From contig CM054062.1 of the NCBI GenBank assembly GCA_028641055.1, positions 185,131,958 through 185,195,957 on the forward strand: DNA of 64,000 nucleotides, in the 5' to 3' direction. Each line of letters opens with the position of its first letter. The first letter of the stretch is position 1. The position numbers and the translations under genes are program-made. This document shows positions 34,928 to 52,015 of this stretch, one piece after another. The notes beneath the pieces were generated by a model. It did no database searches and was not told where the DNA came from. It saw only the letters and a program-made list of their open reading frames with translations. The DNA is from Alopecurus myosuroides (taxonomy: Eukaryota > Streptophyta > Magnoliopsida > Poales > Poaceae).

Positions 34928-36488
34928 CATACCCTTTTCCAACAAACAGTCCATATTTCGTTACAACTACTTTATTGGACTCGAAAGCCAACTTAAATCC
35001 TTCTCTACATAGAAGGGAGCCACTAACGAGATTCTTCTTGATGGCGGGGACATGCTGCACGTTCTTGAGCTGCACGATTCTTCCCGAAGTAAACTTCAGA
35101 TCGTCCGTGCCAACACCAAGTACAGAAGCACTTGCGCCGTTCCCCATCAATACGGACCCGTTCCTTGTGACCTGATAAGAAGAAAACAATGAGATGTCAG
35201 CACACACATGAATGTTTGCACCTGTGTCAATCCACCAATCAGTAGACTGACAAACTGAAAATACAGTAAACAAATTACCATACCCAGATGCCCCATTCTC
35301 ATTGTTGCTCACGATCATGTTGACAGCCTTGGAATCCTGTCCTGGCTTCACATACTTCTTTGGGCACTTCCCAGCCCAGTGTTCCAGTGAACCACAAGTG
35401 AAGCATCCATCTTTCTTCTTATCCTTCTTGAAGGTCTTCTTAGCCTTCTTCTTGAAGTCGGTATTCTGCTGGACACCAGTCCTCGCCTTGTTCTTGTGGG
35501 AGTTGTAGTTCTTCTGTACCATATTGGCCGCAGAAGTCCCTTCATTCCCTTTTCCATGCGAGTCGTTTGCCCTCGAATTCTGCTCAACACTCAGATGGCC
35601 GATGACATCCTCTACTGAGAATTCACGCCTCTGATGTTTCAGAGTGGTGGCAAAGCTCCTCCAGGAATTAGGCAGCTTGGCGATTATGCATCCCGCGACA
35701 TACTTGCCCGGTAACACGCACTTGAGAATTTCAAACTCCTTAGCGATGCACTGTATCTCATGAGCCTGCTCCAAAACAGAACGGTTTTCGACCATTCTGT
35801 AGTCATGGAACTGCTCTATACTGTACATCTCGCTGCCAGCATCGGTTGCGCCGAATTTGGATTCGAGCGCCTCCCACAAGTCCTTGGCAACCCGCACATG
35901 TAAATATGCGTCAACAAACTTCTCTCCGATCACGCTTAGAACGCATCCAACAAAGACGACGACGGCATCCCTAAACGCCTTCTCCTGATCAGGAGTAATC
36001 ATTTCCGTGGGAGTGACACCGACGACCCAGATCACGTTTATAGCCGTGAGCCATAAGAATGTTTTGGTCTGCCAACGCTTAAAGTACGTCCCCGTAAACG
36101 GGTCCGGTTTCAGTGCAGTAGCAAAACCATGAATCGAAAATTGCCTACACAGATTAGGTTTTTGGATTGTTAAGAATTTAGGCAATTTACAGATTAAATT
36201 AATCCAAGTATAAATCATGAACATGACGTAAACATCCTGATATTTAACCATATTCGTGCATACTAGATTTATAGTAGATAAATCTACGCAAACTACTAGT
36301 GTTGCACACATGGAAATAATAATGACATGGATGAACGTGCTATACACTGCAGTTGGCCAATTGGCAGTAGCCGTAGCAGAAGCGGCGGCCGCGGCGGCGG
36401 GAGCAGCAGCGTTGGCGGCCTCAGCAGCAGCAGCGGCCTCGGTGGCAGCAGCGGCGGCGGCAGCAGCTCGATCGGCTTCGGTGGCCAT
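34928..36488 (-). pseudogene. Copia gag and protease, with Ala-rich leader starting inside the LTR
   Basis: The frame opens at an ATG at 36488, inside the 5' LTR, with about 40 residues that are mostly Ala. It runs without a stop past the LTR end (36168) into gag proper (ALKPDPFTGTYFKRW at about 36120), through the zinc knuckle C-x2-C-x4-H-x4-C at about 35390, and into protease (WWIDTGANIHVC at about 35230). It reaches the hAT element at 34919 and reads into it. Gag would form the particle and protease would process the polyprotein. A 201-bp potential intron (36345-36145, GTATAG donor, GTGTAG acceptor) is also frame-preserving, so spliced and unspliced forms are both readable. Confidence 0.85.
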
Positions 36489-37249
36489 GTTGACGACGAG
36501 GGCGACGCGGTAGTAGACGAAGTAGATGTACAGCAGCAGCGAGCAGTCGCGTAGTAGACGCTCCCCAAAAACCTAATCGCCCCTCTCCCGTACAGGATCT
36601 GGAGAGGCGGGGTTTCGAAGGCCTGCTCTCCCGCCGGCCGTGTACGCGGTAGACGGGATGGGATCACCGGCGACAGCAACAGGAGGTGGAACGACAATGG
36701 GCGCAAAGAGGCGGCGTGTGTGAGATATGTGTACTGCGTCCGCCTGGGCCTCCAAGTTATAGGCACGACCGAGAAGGAGAACGGTCAATTTAATTGGCGT
36801 TTACTACAGCCGTTACCACGTGATAAATGCGGCGTTTTACTGCGCGCAGTTATCACACGCGATCAATACGGCTGTTACCAATATAAATGTGACGCATTTA
36901 GACAACAATAATTATGACGTCTCATATTATTGCCGTGTCTGTTGACTCCCCGTTTCCGACTGCCAAAATAAAGGCATCGGCTCGGCTCATTCCCGCAACC
37001 CGCGGCGCGTCGTGACGTGGCGAGGCGGGCGGCGGTGGAGGAGGAGCGCGCGTGTGGAACACCTCCACTACTCCTCTCTCTTCATACCAACTCACACTAG
37101 TGGGGAGAGAGCTCACCTTATAAACTGGTGCAAAACTCTCCCAACTAGCAATGTGGGACTAAACTCCCACCATTTCCTATGGCAACATGGGCCTTTGGGA
37201 TTAAGTGGAAATTGGCTAATGGGCCTGTAGGTCCATCCGAATTTCAGCA
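36168..37249 (-). repeat. 5' LTR of the complete copia element
   Basis: This LTR is 1082 bp and near-identical to the 29925-31026 copy except for a short tandem contraction and scattered substitutions, pointing to a fairly recent insertion. It contains the TATA-like site at about 37113-37121 (minus strand) and the gag start codon at 36488, about 600 bp into the presumed transcript. Confidence 0.92.
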
Positions 37250-38235
37250 AGATCAGCTCCCAACTCATTCATTTGGACATGACCAGGACCGTAGTAAAAT
37301 CTGAACTTCAGTAAATCTCACATATTTGTTGACATAAATAAATATTCACCATCATTAACAACATTCAACATATAATATTTATCTTAGCCAATGTTTACTA
37401 CCGAACTGCTCAAAATATATCCGCGAATTTATCTTAGCCAATATTTACTACTGGGGCCGCTAAAAATATTTATATCCGCGTATACCTACAAAGTTAACTA
37501 CTAATATACTAGACCTAAAAATATATCCGCGGATATATTACATCTACAAATGTCACTACATAACCGCGTATGTCAACAAATATATCCGCGAATTTTATAG
37601 ATATACAAATATAACAACACATGGCATACACCTAAAATATAACAATCAAATTAGGCCTGAAATTTATCGTATCCTCAAAGCATGCACAGGTACTCTAACC
37701 CACGGGCTCGAATCAACATCGCAACACCATGAACACCACCACCAAGAACACCACCACCACCGCCACCATCACCATCACCACCGCCACGATGAGCTATCTC
37801 ATCACGGGATCGGAGTTTCCCTAGCCTCTCCTAGCCATCTACGCACGGTTTCTTGTGGAAAACCGGAGTTTTGTTGGTCAAATATGGAGAAGAAAATCGG
37901 CAAGTTTCGAGTTGGAGAGAGAGGAAGAAGAACCAGGAGGAAGAAAAAAGAAAGCAAGAGAAGAAGTCGACGTACCTGTCTCCCTTCACTCGGCAACGGC
38001 GAAGCCGATTGGGCCCGCCTGTCGGCCACAACAAAGCCGACTGCAGGCCCAGGACGGCTGGGTTGACAACGACGTGTCCCGGCCACTTATCGGTCTCCAC
38101 GTGGACGAGTGGGACCTGTCAGTTTGGCCCATGCCGACTGGGCCCAGGCCGACTGGATAATATTTTTGAAAAAAAAACGCGTATTCTTTTCCTAATTAAT
38201 AAAAAACCGTATTGTTTTTTTTAAAAAAATAGCCT
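37250..38235 (-). pseudogene. Upstream part of the MULE: transposase N-terminus and 5' region
   Basis: From 37330 down to 37250 the minus strand reads FTEVQILL then YYGPGHVQMNELGADL in adjacent frames. This joins in sense to the transposase fragment beyond the copia element. 37340-37700 is very AT-rich (many TATATCCGCG words) and looks intronic or untranslated. 37730-37800 is a CACCAC-rich tract. 37800-38160 is GC-rich and probably the MULE 5' untranslated/terminal region, ending near 38235. I could not match a second terminal inverted repeat because the far end has been cut off. The unit is head-to-head with TAD2, about 230 bp from its start codon. Confidence 0.55.
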
Positions 38236-38466
38236 TACAAGTGAGTCGACGAACGCTACTGGATGGGCTGTCACCTGTCAGGACTTCTTGGCCCGGCCCA
38301 CGGCCTGAAGAGGGAGCAAAAACTAAGTAGCGAAACGCCGAAACCTAGACGACCACTTCCGATTGGGCAGCAGACAGTTCGTTTCGCCGCATCCCCGCGT
38401 GGCCGCGCCGGACGCCGCCTCGCCGCCGGTCCGCGTTCCTGCGCGCGCTCGTTTCCTGCCCAAGCA
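38236..38466 (+). promoter_or_regulatory. Promoter / 5' UTR region of TAD2
   Basis: About 230 bp separate the presumed MULE end from the TAD2 start codon. The part near the ATG is GC-rich (CCGCGTGGCCGCGCCGGACG type). I see no TATA box, as is common for housekeeping genes. The start context is AAGCAATGGC, which fits the plant consensus. Confidence 0.45.
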
Positions 38467-43756
<5,290 letters not shown>

Positions 43757-44400
43757 CTGGTTTGTTAGTTGCGCTGCAAGCATGACGAGGAAGATCTCAG
43801 GAATTCATATTTAAGTTGTTGATGGAAATCTGCTTAAGGTTTGTCTCGTGATTTGATTCTCATTGAACTAGCCCTATGCTTTGCGATCTATGTATCCAAA
43901 CTTAATGCAGCATTTATTTATGGGTTGCTATTTTTCTTTGCAGATCTACACCCTACGGGTCAGGCGATCTTAAGATCTTTTCCACTATTTTTAGCTCGTG
44001 CTCTCCCTAAAATTCAGCCTTATATCTATAACCTTGAGAGACATTTGGTTTCTCCTTCATGGGCCAAATGATTTGTGCAATTTGTTTTTTTTTTCTATGT
44101 AAGCGCTTTTAAATTTAATTCAGTTCATAGAGACCTTTTGGTTTCTCCTTTATGGGCCAAATGACTTGTGCAATTTGTATAAGTGATTTTAAATGTAATT
44201 CAGTTCATAGCATTATCCTTGCAAGGTATTTTTATTGCCTACCTTGCTCCAACTGATTCATCTCACGGTTTCTTTGACTGAATGTGAAATGAATAAATTG
44301 AGGCGCTTTTGAATATAAGCAGTACTTTTCCCTTCGCCATTCCTTCCTTATTCTCATAAGCTACACTTTGAAACCGGTCGCTAAATAAAACTGTGGTGTT
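43757..44400 (+). other. 3' UTR / downstream region of TAD2
   Basis: The stretch after the TGA has no coding signal. A GT...AG segment (about 43839-43944, AAG/GTTTGT to TTTGCAG/ATC) could be a 3' UTR intron. AATGAATAAA at about 44288-44297 could serve as a poly-A signal. Confidence 0.45.
44036..44208. repeat. Tandem duplication downstream of TAD2
   Basis: Two diverged direct copies (about 44036-44126 and 44127-44208) share TTGGTTTCTCCTTYATGGGC, AAATGAYTTGTGCAATTTG and TTCAGTTCATAG words. The second lacks the T-run. It lies in the presumed 3' UTR. Confidence 0.8.
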
Positions 44401-44578
44401 TTGCTTTTCTTTTTTTTGAGACACGAGGAATAACAGATGCAGTTCGTATATGGCGTTAACGCAAGATACAAATTCTCTGGCAACGTACTTCTAAGTTCAT
44501 ATCGATGTTTGATGTTTGAGGCTGAAGTGGCGACTGTTCACTTTTCCTTCTCCACATCGTTTTCTTGCTTGCCACATC

Positions 44579-44681
44579 GAGCCTCTGGCTCATATTAATT
44601 GTCTTAAAGTTAGACAAAAATGGATGTATCTAGACATATTCACTGTCCAATTTTAAGACAAATAATATGAGACGGAGGGAG
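44579..44681. mobile_element. Degenerate Stowaway MITE
   Basis: The right end GTCTTAAAATTGG... (inverse) reads ...AATATGAGACGGAGGGAG before TA. The left end GCCTCTGGCTCATATTAATTGTC is its degraded inverse. The arms GTCTTAAAGTTAGAC / GTCCAATTTTAAGAC pair. Confidence 0.65.
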
Positions 44682-44935
44682 TACAATTTTGTCACTTCTA
44701 GTTTTTGTATTTCTGTTTACCTAATGGTGGCTACGACAAGTCGACTTGCATATTATATCATGTTGTCAACGTCGAAAAAAAGTTACAGGTACTCCACTCA
44801 TTTGGTGATGAAAATAAACCGGAGCTACCTCACAGCTACGGTGAGTATCTGACATTTGTCTCGCCTATGATTATGGTTTCCCTTTTCTTAAACTCTATTT
44901 ATGTTACTTCTTGAATTTCACCAGCTGTGTGGACT

Positions 44936-45087
44936 TAAGAAACATCTAAAACATCGCATCATGGGTATCAACATATATCTAAACACGTTTTAGTGTAAGA
45001 TGCATATGAATCTACACACTAAAACATGTCTAGATATGTTTTGTCTAGAAAAGGCTAAAACATCTTATATTTTGATATGGAGGGAGT
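44936..45087. mobile_element. Partial Stowaway-like MITE
   Basis: The right end TTTTGATATGGAGGGAG before TA is a Stowaway end. The centre is self-complementary (ACACGTTTTAGTGT... / ...ACACTAAAACATGT). The left terminal CTCCCTCC is missing, so the left limit is approximate. Confidence 0.55.
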
Positions 45088-45238
45088 AGACATGTGCGTA
45101 TGGGTATCTTCATCACGCGTCATAATCCATCCACTTATAGCAATATAAAGTCTTTATTTAAAAAAACTAAAAAAGTATATTTAGAATTTTAAAAAAATTC
45201 TTGGTGTAGCCAATGATGCATCCTATAAGCATGAAAAA

Positions 45239-45583
45239 TCTCTACTCCTATAAAAACCACAGTTAGTGATGATATTGTGTCTACCATCTTCCATTCACGA
45301 TCATTTGATTTATATCTAACGGATATGAAGCAATCTATGCCAATTTAAAAAAGACACCCACATTTCCGTTACAAATTTGTAAATATGCCCTTGTCATTTA
45401 CATCTCATACAACCACCAAATGTTTTAACAAAACAAATGAATTCAACTCAACAAGTTAATATCCTTACAAAAATATGTAGTGTCTTAATCATTTGTTTGA
45501 TGTTTGATTCACTGAGTTATATTATGGACTGGTTTATGTCAAACGGTGTTTTGCTGCGTGGCGAAGCACGAGCATTGTGCTAG
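45239..45583 (+). mobile_element. Small non-autonomous Helitron
   Basis: The element begins TCTCTACTCCTATAAAA after an A and ends GCATTGTGCTAG before a T, matching the Helitron rule of 5' TC, 3' CTRR and insertion between A and T without target duplication. A short hairpin-forming sequence GCGTGGCGAAGCACGAGC sits just upstream of the 3' end, as expected. It has no coding capacity. The 45584-45728 gap to the next LTR shows nothing. Confidence 0.72.
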
Positions 45584-45728
45584 TCACAATTCAAAATTAT
45601 TTCTATTATAGGCTACACAAAAATGACAAAATGTTGTATATTTGGGAGATTTGGAAATATGTACTTAGATCCACACATTTGTCATTTTTCTGTCGCTGGG
45701 GATATGAAGTATTTCAAAAATGAGATTT

Positions 45729-47368
45729 TGAAGGGAATATGCAAGAGAGGCAATAATAAAGTGGTTATTATCTTATTCCTTATTTATGATAAATGTTTAT
45801 TTCTCATGCTAGAATTGTATTAACCGGAAACGTTGATACATGTGTGTTTAATAAATAAACAATGGTTCCTAGTAACGCCTCTCGTTTAACTAGCTCGTAG
45901 ATTAATTGATGATCTGATCATGAAGATTGGATGTTGTTAATAACGGGGTCATGTCATTAGGAGAATGATGTGATGAACATAGACCCAAATTAAGTATAAC
46001 AATATGATCAAGTAATTTAGTTTATATTGTTATATCTTGCGTACGAAGTAACCTTATTCGTTAGACCATGAGATCATGTCAATCACTAATACTGAAAGAG
46101 TACTTTGATGTCACTAAACGTCATGCCGTAACAGGGTGACTATGAAGGTGTCGTTGGGTATTCGGAAAGTATTAGTTGAGGCTCATGGATCAAGAGTGAT
46201 ATTTGTCCATCCAAATGACAGAGAGATTTACTCTGGGCCCTCTCGGTGGTATCACATCGACACCGCTTACAAGCACGTGACTGGATCACAAGGATGCCAT
46301 AACACAGAACGAGTAAAAGACTACTTGTCGGTAACGAGATCGAACAAGGTATGGTTGATACCAATGATCGGATCTCTGACAAGTAAAATATCGCGAGACA
46401 AAGGGAATTAGTTACGATGTTTATGGTTCACACGATCACTAGATTCATCGTTGAATGTGTAGGAGTGGATCTCCAGGTCCCGCTGTTGACTATTGATCGG
46501 AGAGGTGTCGCAGTCATGTCTACATTATTCACGAACCGTATGGTGACACACTTAAGGTTCGACGGCGCATGTGAGAGGATACGGAATATCGGAGAAAAGT
46601 TTGGACATCACCGAAATTGTTTCGGGGAATATTGAAATAGTCATCGAAATTGTTTCGGCGAATATTGAAATAGTTCTAGTTGGTATATGTTAATGTTTGA
46701 TTAACAAATAGCTCAAGGGGTAAGTGTTAATGTTTGTTAATAGGATTAACAAATATTAAAATAAAGAAATAAAATTGTTTTATTTATTTATTAAAAAAAC
46801 CTTGGAATTTGGAGTGGGAATTGATGAGAGAATGAGTGGGTTGAGTGAAGACTCCACCCACATGATGAGGGGAGAGGTGGAGGCACCAAAATTTCGTGGC
46901 TGCCTCCCCCTCCTATATAAAGAGGGGTTGGACCTCCCTCTCCCGCCACACTTTGTGTCATCTCCACCTCCCTGCTCCCGCTGATCCACCTCATGTTCAT
47001 GCGCTTGGCGAAGCCCTGAACAAAGTTTTCTCCATCACACCACGCCATCGTGCTGCTGGAGTTTCGAGGGATCCTCTACTTCCGCTGCCCCACTGGATCG
47101 AGGGAACGGAGGTCGTCATGGAGCTATACGTGTGACCGAGTGCGGAAGCGCTGCCGGATTGCAGCGCTCTTCTTCGCGATCTTGAGATCGATGTGAGTTC
47201 GACTACATCAACAACGAGATTCGATCTCGTAACGCTTTGTGTCTTCGAGGGTATGTTCTCCTTAAGACTCTTTTTCTCCCCGTTGCTTACATATCCTACA
47301 TTAGATCTTGGCCCTTCGGGTTTCTATCGCGTAGGAAATTTTTTGTTTTCTATGTAACGAACCCTTCA
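45729..47368 (+). repeat. 5' LTR of the Angela-like copia element
   Basis: This LTR of about 1.64 kb begins near TGAAGGGAATATGCAAGAG, a mutated form of the TGTTGGGAATATGCCC-type start, and ends ACCCTTCA. A TATA box TATATAA lies at 46914-46920. GAGAGGCAATAATAAAG and GGGCCCTCTCGGT words are typical of BARE/Angela LTRs. A 36-bp partial duplication (GAAATTGTTTCGGSGAATATTG, twice at about 46612-46668) lies near its centre. Confidence 0.82.
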
Positions 47369-47369
47369 G

Positions 47370-47382
47370 TGGTATCAGAGCC
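47370..47382 (+). promoter_or_regulatory. Primer binding site, initiator-Met type
   Basis: TGGTATCAGAGCC follows the LTR end by one base and matches the 3' end of plant initiator methionine tRNA, the usual primer of copia elements. Confidence 0.9.
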
Positions 47383-50100
47383 GTATCTATGCATAGATGA
47401 TTTGTACGGATAGAACACATAGGTGTATGTGGGCGTTGATGATCATGTTATTGCCTCCTTGAGTATTTTATGATCTTAGTGGCATAGTAGGATCAACATG
47501 CACTAGACAAACTTTACGTGTACTTTGTACGCGAGACCTGTCTCACTTGTGGCTGAGGGGGTGTCCGTTTATCCTACTATAGTTAAGATCTAATCTACGA
47601 AGGGTTGTTAAAAATATGTTTATCAACGTTGTGGTTCATTTTCGTACGTATAAAAGGTTCTATCCTCGAAAGCCCTAAGCCACATAAAATATGCAAAAAT
47701 AAACTAGAGACGTCTAACTTGTTTTTGCAAGACATGTGATGCGATATGGTCAATGTTACAGATTTGATGTATGAGATGATCTCTTTTGTAAATTATTGAC
47801 ATACCGGCAAGAGCCATATGGTTGTCTTATTATTTATGGCCTGCGTGTTGTATGTCATATCCATGTGATATGTTGTAATTTTGATGGACAATCAAGATAG
47901 AGGTGCCATGGAACTTGGTGCCACACCAGTGGAATGATGGAGATCATACCATGATGCACAAGATGGAGATCAAGTTCAAGAAGGACCATATCATATCACA
48001 TTACCCATGCATGTGATGTTAATCTTTTTTATGCATCTTATTTTGCTTAGATCACCATGGTAGCAATATAAGATGATCCCTCTCACTTAATATCAAGATA
48101 ATAATGTGTTCTTCCTTAATATGCACCGTTAAGAAAACTCGTTGTTTCGAGACACCACGTGATGATCGGGTGTGACAGACTCAACGTTCGCATACAACGG
48201 GTGCTGACGAGGCTAGCATGTACATACATAGCCTCGGAACACACACAATATTAAGCTTCTACTTGGCGAGCCTAGCATGTACAGACATGACCTCGGAACA
48301 CGTAACCGAAAGGTAAAGCATGAGTCATATGGACGATATGATGAACATGTCGATGTTCGCCTTTGCAGCTACATCATCTCACGTGATGATCGGTTTTGGT
48401 GTAGTGAATATGGTTTATGTAATCACTAAAACGACTAGAGGGATGTTGTTTTTGAGTGGGAGTTCACGTAGTAATTTTGAATTAACTTGAAATTATTTTA
48501 TCATGAACAACCAATCAAAGTGAATTAGCATAAATTGTAGTATTCATTGGCATCCACAAACTACCTTACATTTAGATTGTTAATTGAGATATAACTATTA
48601 TGGTCTCGTAAAACCATTTATGATTGGTACCGTATTAGTGAAATTTAAAATTGAGCCCTATTGTAGATTTTCGGTATTACCTATCTAGCTTCATATGATT
48701 AATGGTTGATTGATCTAGATAGCAAATAATTCCTACTTAGAATCCAGTGTCATGCTTGCTTCCATAATACTTTATCTTCAAAAGAATGTTTTGTTGATCA
48801 AGGTGATTTAGAAATTGAAAAGAATTGTTTTCAGAAACAATCAAGTGAAATATATATTGATATCTAGAAACTTCTTTGTGGCAACATGAACGGGTATAAT
48901 TTAGCATGACAATATGCTTATATTATTTGAATATATTTAATGATTGAAGACGTTAGGCTTTTGAATCTTCCAAGAAGTTGGGTGCTAATATTATCCTCTA
49001 AATTCATTCCTTCGAGCTATAGTAGCTTCATCACAAAATTGTTATAATGGGATGGATTAAAAGTATGGGTAAAATCGTTTACCTTGCCTGTAGATTTTAA
49101 GAGTGGAATCCGGAAGAATGCTATTAATATGGTGATATTAATAGAGCAATCAAACTCAAAGTATGACAAAATGGGTGAAAGTATATGACTAACACGCCAA
49201 GGAAAATGTTCTAGTACGACTAGCATTATTTAATGTTGAATGATTCTTCTGTAAAGAAAAGAGGTATATGGCAGAAAAGAAGATAACTGGAAAAGTCCAG
49301 CTCTTGAGTATATGCTTGATATACAAGTTATAGATGTATTACTAGTTAACAAAATATTTTTGGATATTTTGATACCAGATTGGTTGGTATGAGTTGTCAT
49401 ACAAAGAAACACAATGCATTAAATACAAGGTTCTAAAATGAACTAGCAGTAGATGTGGGATCGATCATGACAAGAACAAAAAATAAATTGTTATTGTGTT
49501 CATTGTCATATCGAACCAAACATTCAAGATTTATTTTAAGAACTTAATAAGTTGTTGTTTTGTTCCGGTCTTTTGTGAGAACAAATAAGATTGTTTAAAA
49601 TATGATCATATTCCATAATTGATGGATGCGTTAATATAAATCATGTTGGTAAAGTAAACATCTATAAGACTTAATGCTAAACGTTGCAAGACTTAAAAGA
49701 ATTTTACTTAAATTGTGAGACTGCCATTTTAGTTCATATCGGAAAGGAAAACATGAAGGAACTCCATGTTAACGGATTTTCGGAGTCATTTTTTTTGAAT
49801 AAATTGACTCTTGTGAGACCTCTTCTAAAAGATGACTAAAATTCCATTCATAGGCCAAAGTAGAATGGTCAACTAGTTTAGTGGATATTGTACATATTGA
49901 TGTATATAGTCCATTATGTGTATTCGTGTATGGTGGATTATTATTTTCTTTCATAAAATTCCGTTGATGATTTGAGTAGATATATGAGTATATCTATTTA
50001 AAGAGAAAGGAATTTGACATTTTTGAATTGGTTCAAACTATTGTTAGTATGAAGTAAAAATCATCGTAACAAGATAATCAAGTATTTATGATTGGATCAT
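47383..50100 (+). other. Leader and unreadable 5' internal part of the Angela-like element
   Basis: No open gag can be traced. 47383-48460 resembles the long untranslated leader of BARE/Angela elements and includes two diverged copies of a GAGGCTAGCATGTACATACA..CCTCGGAACAC unit at about 48210-48300. The rest is AT-rich and full of stops in all frames, consistent with a decayed gag. Confidence 0.55.
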
Positions 50101-52015
50101 AAAGGATAAAGTTTGAGTTACAAGTTTAGCAAAAACATCTGAGGAGTTGCAGAATTGTTCTACAACTTATATTACTCGAATACCCCACATTAGTTTGGAG
50201 TATTCGAGAGAAAAATCAAACCTTTTTGGACATGGTAAGATAAATAAACATGTCATTATAATTTTGTAGTTTATACATTAGAGACAACCGCTTTTACACT
50301 AAAAAGAGCGCTATCATGATCCGTTGAAATTGACACCATATAAGTTATAGTTTGGGTAGTGACCCGAATTATCTTTTTCTTAAGTTTTGGTATGCATAGC
50401 ATGTGTAAAATGTTTACAACTAAAATATGATACATATATGTTTATAAGGTTATCCCAACGAATCCATTGGGTATTTCTCCTATCACCGAACCAAAGACAA
50501 ATGTTGTTTGTCAGAAAAAGTTGATTTCTCGAGAATGTAGTTTTTGCGAAACAAGTGAGTGGGAGGACAGTACAAACTCGACGAGATTAGAGAATCTTCG
50601 TTGCCATGTCAAGAGTAGCGCAGCACTGGAAGTTGTTCTAGGATTTCCTATTTTGACAAACTAGAAGACACTACATGTGTTGTAGATACTTCGAATGAGT
50701 TTGCGAACTGAACCACAAAAGTCCCAAAAGTTTGTACTTTGACTAACTTGTGGTTTAAGAGTAAATTTTTATTTTGACAACAAAGGACCTGGAACTTATA
50801 AAGGAAGAAAATGATGGGCCCCGACTTCGTAAAATTGGCTATGAGTCATTATATCCGCGATAGTACTCCTGTATGAATATCAAGTATGTGACTTGGTAGT
50901 CCTTTCGAAAGTCTTGATGTCTAACGATAGCAAACGAGTCTATATAGCAACAAAGACATGGATATCTACATCCTTTGAAAGTTGTACTTGTCGAAAAGAT
51001 GTTCTCGACGAAGTTCAAAGAGTTGACTACTACAAGATTTTGATCTTCCGTAGTGATGATTTAGTCTTTGCGGATAGTTCTAACAAAAGTTACATATTAT
51101 GATATGGAAGTTGAATAACAAAAACCAACTTTGCTCTCAAGAAAATTTGATTGAGGATGTGTACTTGACACAGTTTGAGAGTTTTGTAAAATTCAAAAGG
51201 TTGCTGGAAAGGTATGCACACTTCAATGGTTGAAGTGAGCATAACGAAGTTGTAATTTTTACCTTAATGAAGTTATCAAAAGAGTTTGATTCCATCATGA
51301 ACGATAAAGATGCTTGTAGAGTTACAAGAAATTAAGTAGGAGCGCTATGACATATTTCTAATGCTTTATGTAGATGACATATGGTTGATTGAAAAAATAT
51401 GTATTTTAAATTAACACGGTTAAGATTTTCATATTGATGAAAAGCTTAGGAGATATTGGGCTTCAATATCTATAAGAGATGGATTGAAGCGCCTGATATG
51501 GTTGAGCCAAATTACATAGATGAAGTATTGAAGTATGTCAATATCGAAATGACAAGAATGAGTTCTTGCCACATGGAAAACAATTGAGAAATATTCAAGT
51601 GTTTTTACACATGATGAGTATAATTAAAATTGAGATTTCTAAGTCATGTGTTTCATGCTATGTACACAGCCAGATGAGTCATGTGCTATAGAATGTTACA
51701 GCAGGATAATTCATATGATGATTAGACAACAATGGGAGAGATCCTTATGTCATTTAAAAATGCTAAGGATATGTTTTCCTATATAGTAATGACAAAATAT
51801 TCGTTGTAATATGTTACACTAATAGTTTTGTCATCTATTCAAATAATTTTATCTCAATTAAAATATATGATGAAGGGTGGCACAATAGGCTGAAAGAAAG
51901 TTCCAAGCTGGATTTGAATGAGTTTCAAAATTAAAGTATTGTGACGGATACTACAACAAAAGCTAAGTATATCGTTGTGTTGACAACAAATAATAAGAGT
52001 ATTTTGTGTCAAGGG
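50101..52015 (+). pseudogene. Copia pol remnants of the Angela-like element
   Basis: Short readable islands only: an integrase/linker-like stretch at about 50130-50240, a segment at 50467-50664, a reverse transcriptase island at about 51350-51385 (LMLYVDDI), and an RNase H island at about 51941-51985 (TTTKAKYI, a degraded S/T-x-E-A-E-Y-I). Many stops and indels separate them. It ends at 52015 where the Tat LTR begins. Confidence 0.65.

Larger units (their letters stand above)
29925..37249 (-). mobile_element. Complete but defective Ty1/copia element, TSD AGATC
   Basis: The element is bounded by LTRs at 29925-31026 (3' LTR) and 36168-37249 (5' LTR) and flanked by a perfect AGATC duplication (29920-29924 and 37250-37254). 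Its target was the transposase gene of a Mutator-like element. It reads on the minus strand: gag, protease, integrase, reverse transcriptase, RNase H. A hAT-type element sits in the gag-pre-integrase region. Two in-frame stops and at least two frameshifts disable integrase. A polypurine tract GGTGGGGGAT adjoins the 3' LTR at 31027-31036. I do not find an initiator-Met-type primer site next to the 5' LTR. Confidence 0.95.
45729..52015 (+). mobile_element. Decayed Angela/BARE-like Ty1/copia element, interrupted at 52016
   Basis: The element starts with a full 5' LTR and primer site on the plus strand and proceeds through leader, decayed gag and pol. It is cut in RNase H by the Tat element at 52016; the rest would lie beyond the window. 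The LTR and leader are better preserved than the ORFs. Confidence 0.85.

Noticed and set aside
37730..37795. CACCAC-rich tract that could encode poly-His
   Set aside because: Simple repeat without a surrounding open gene; fits untranslated MULE sequence.
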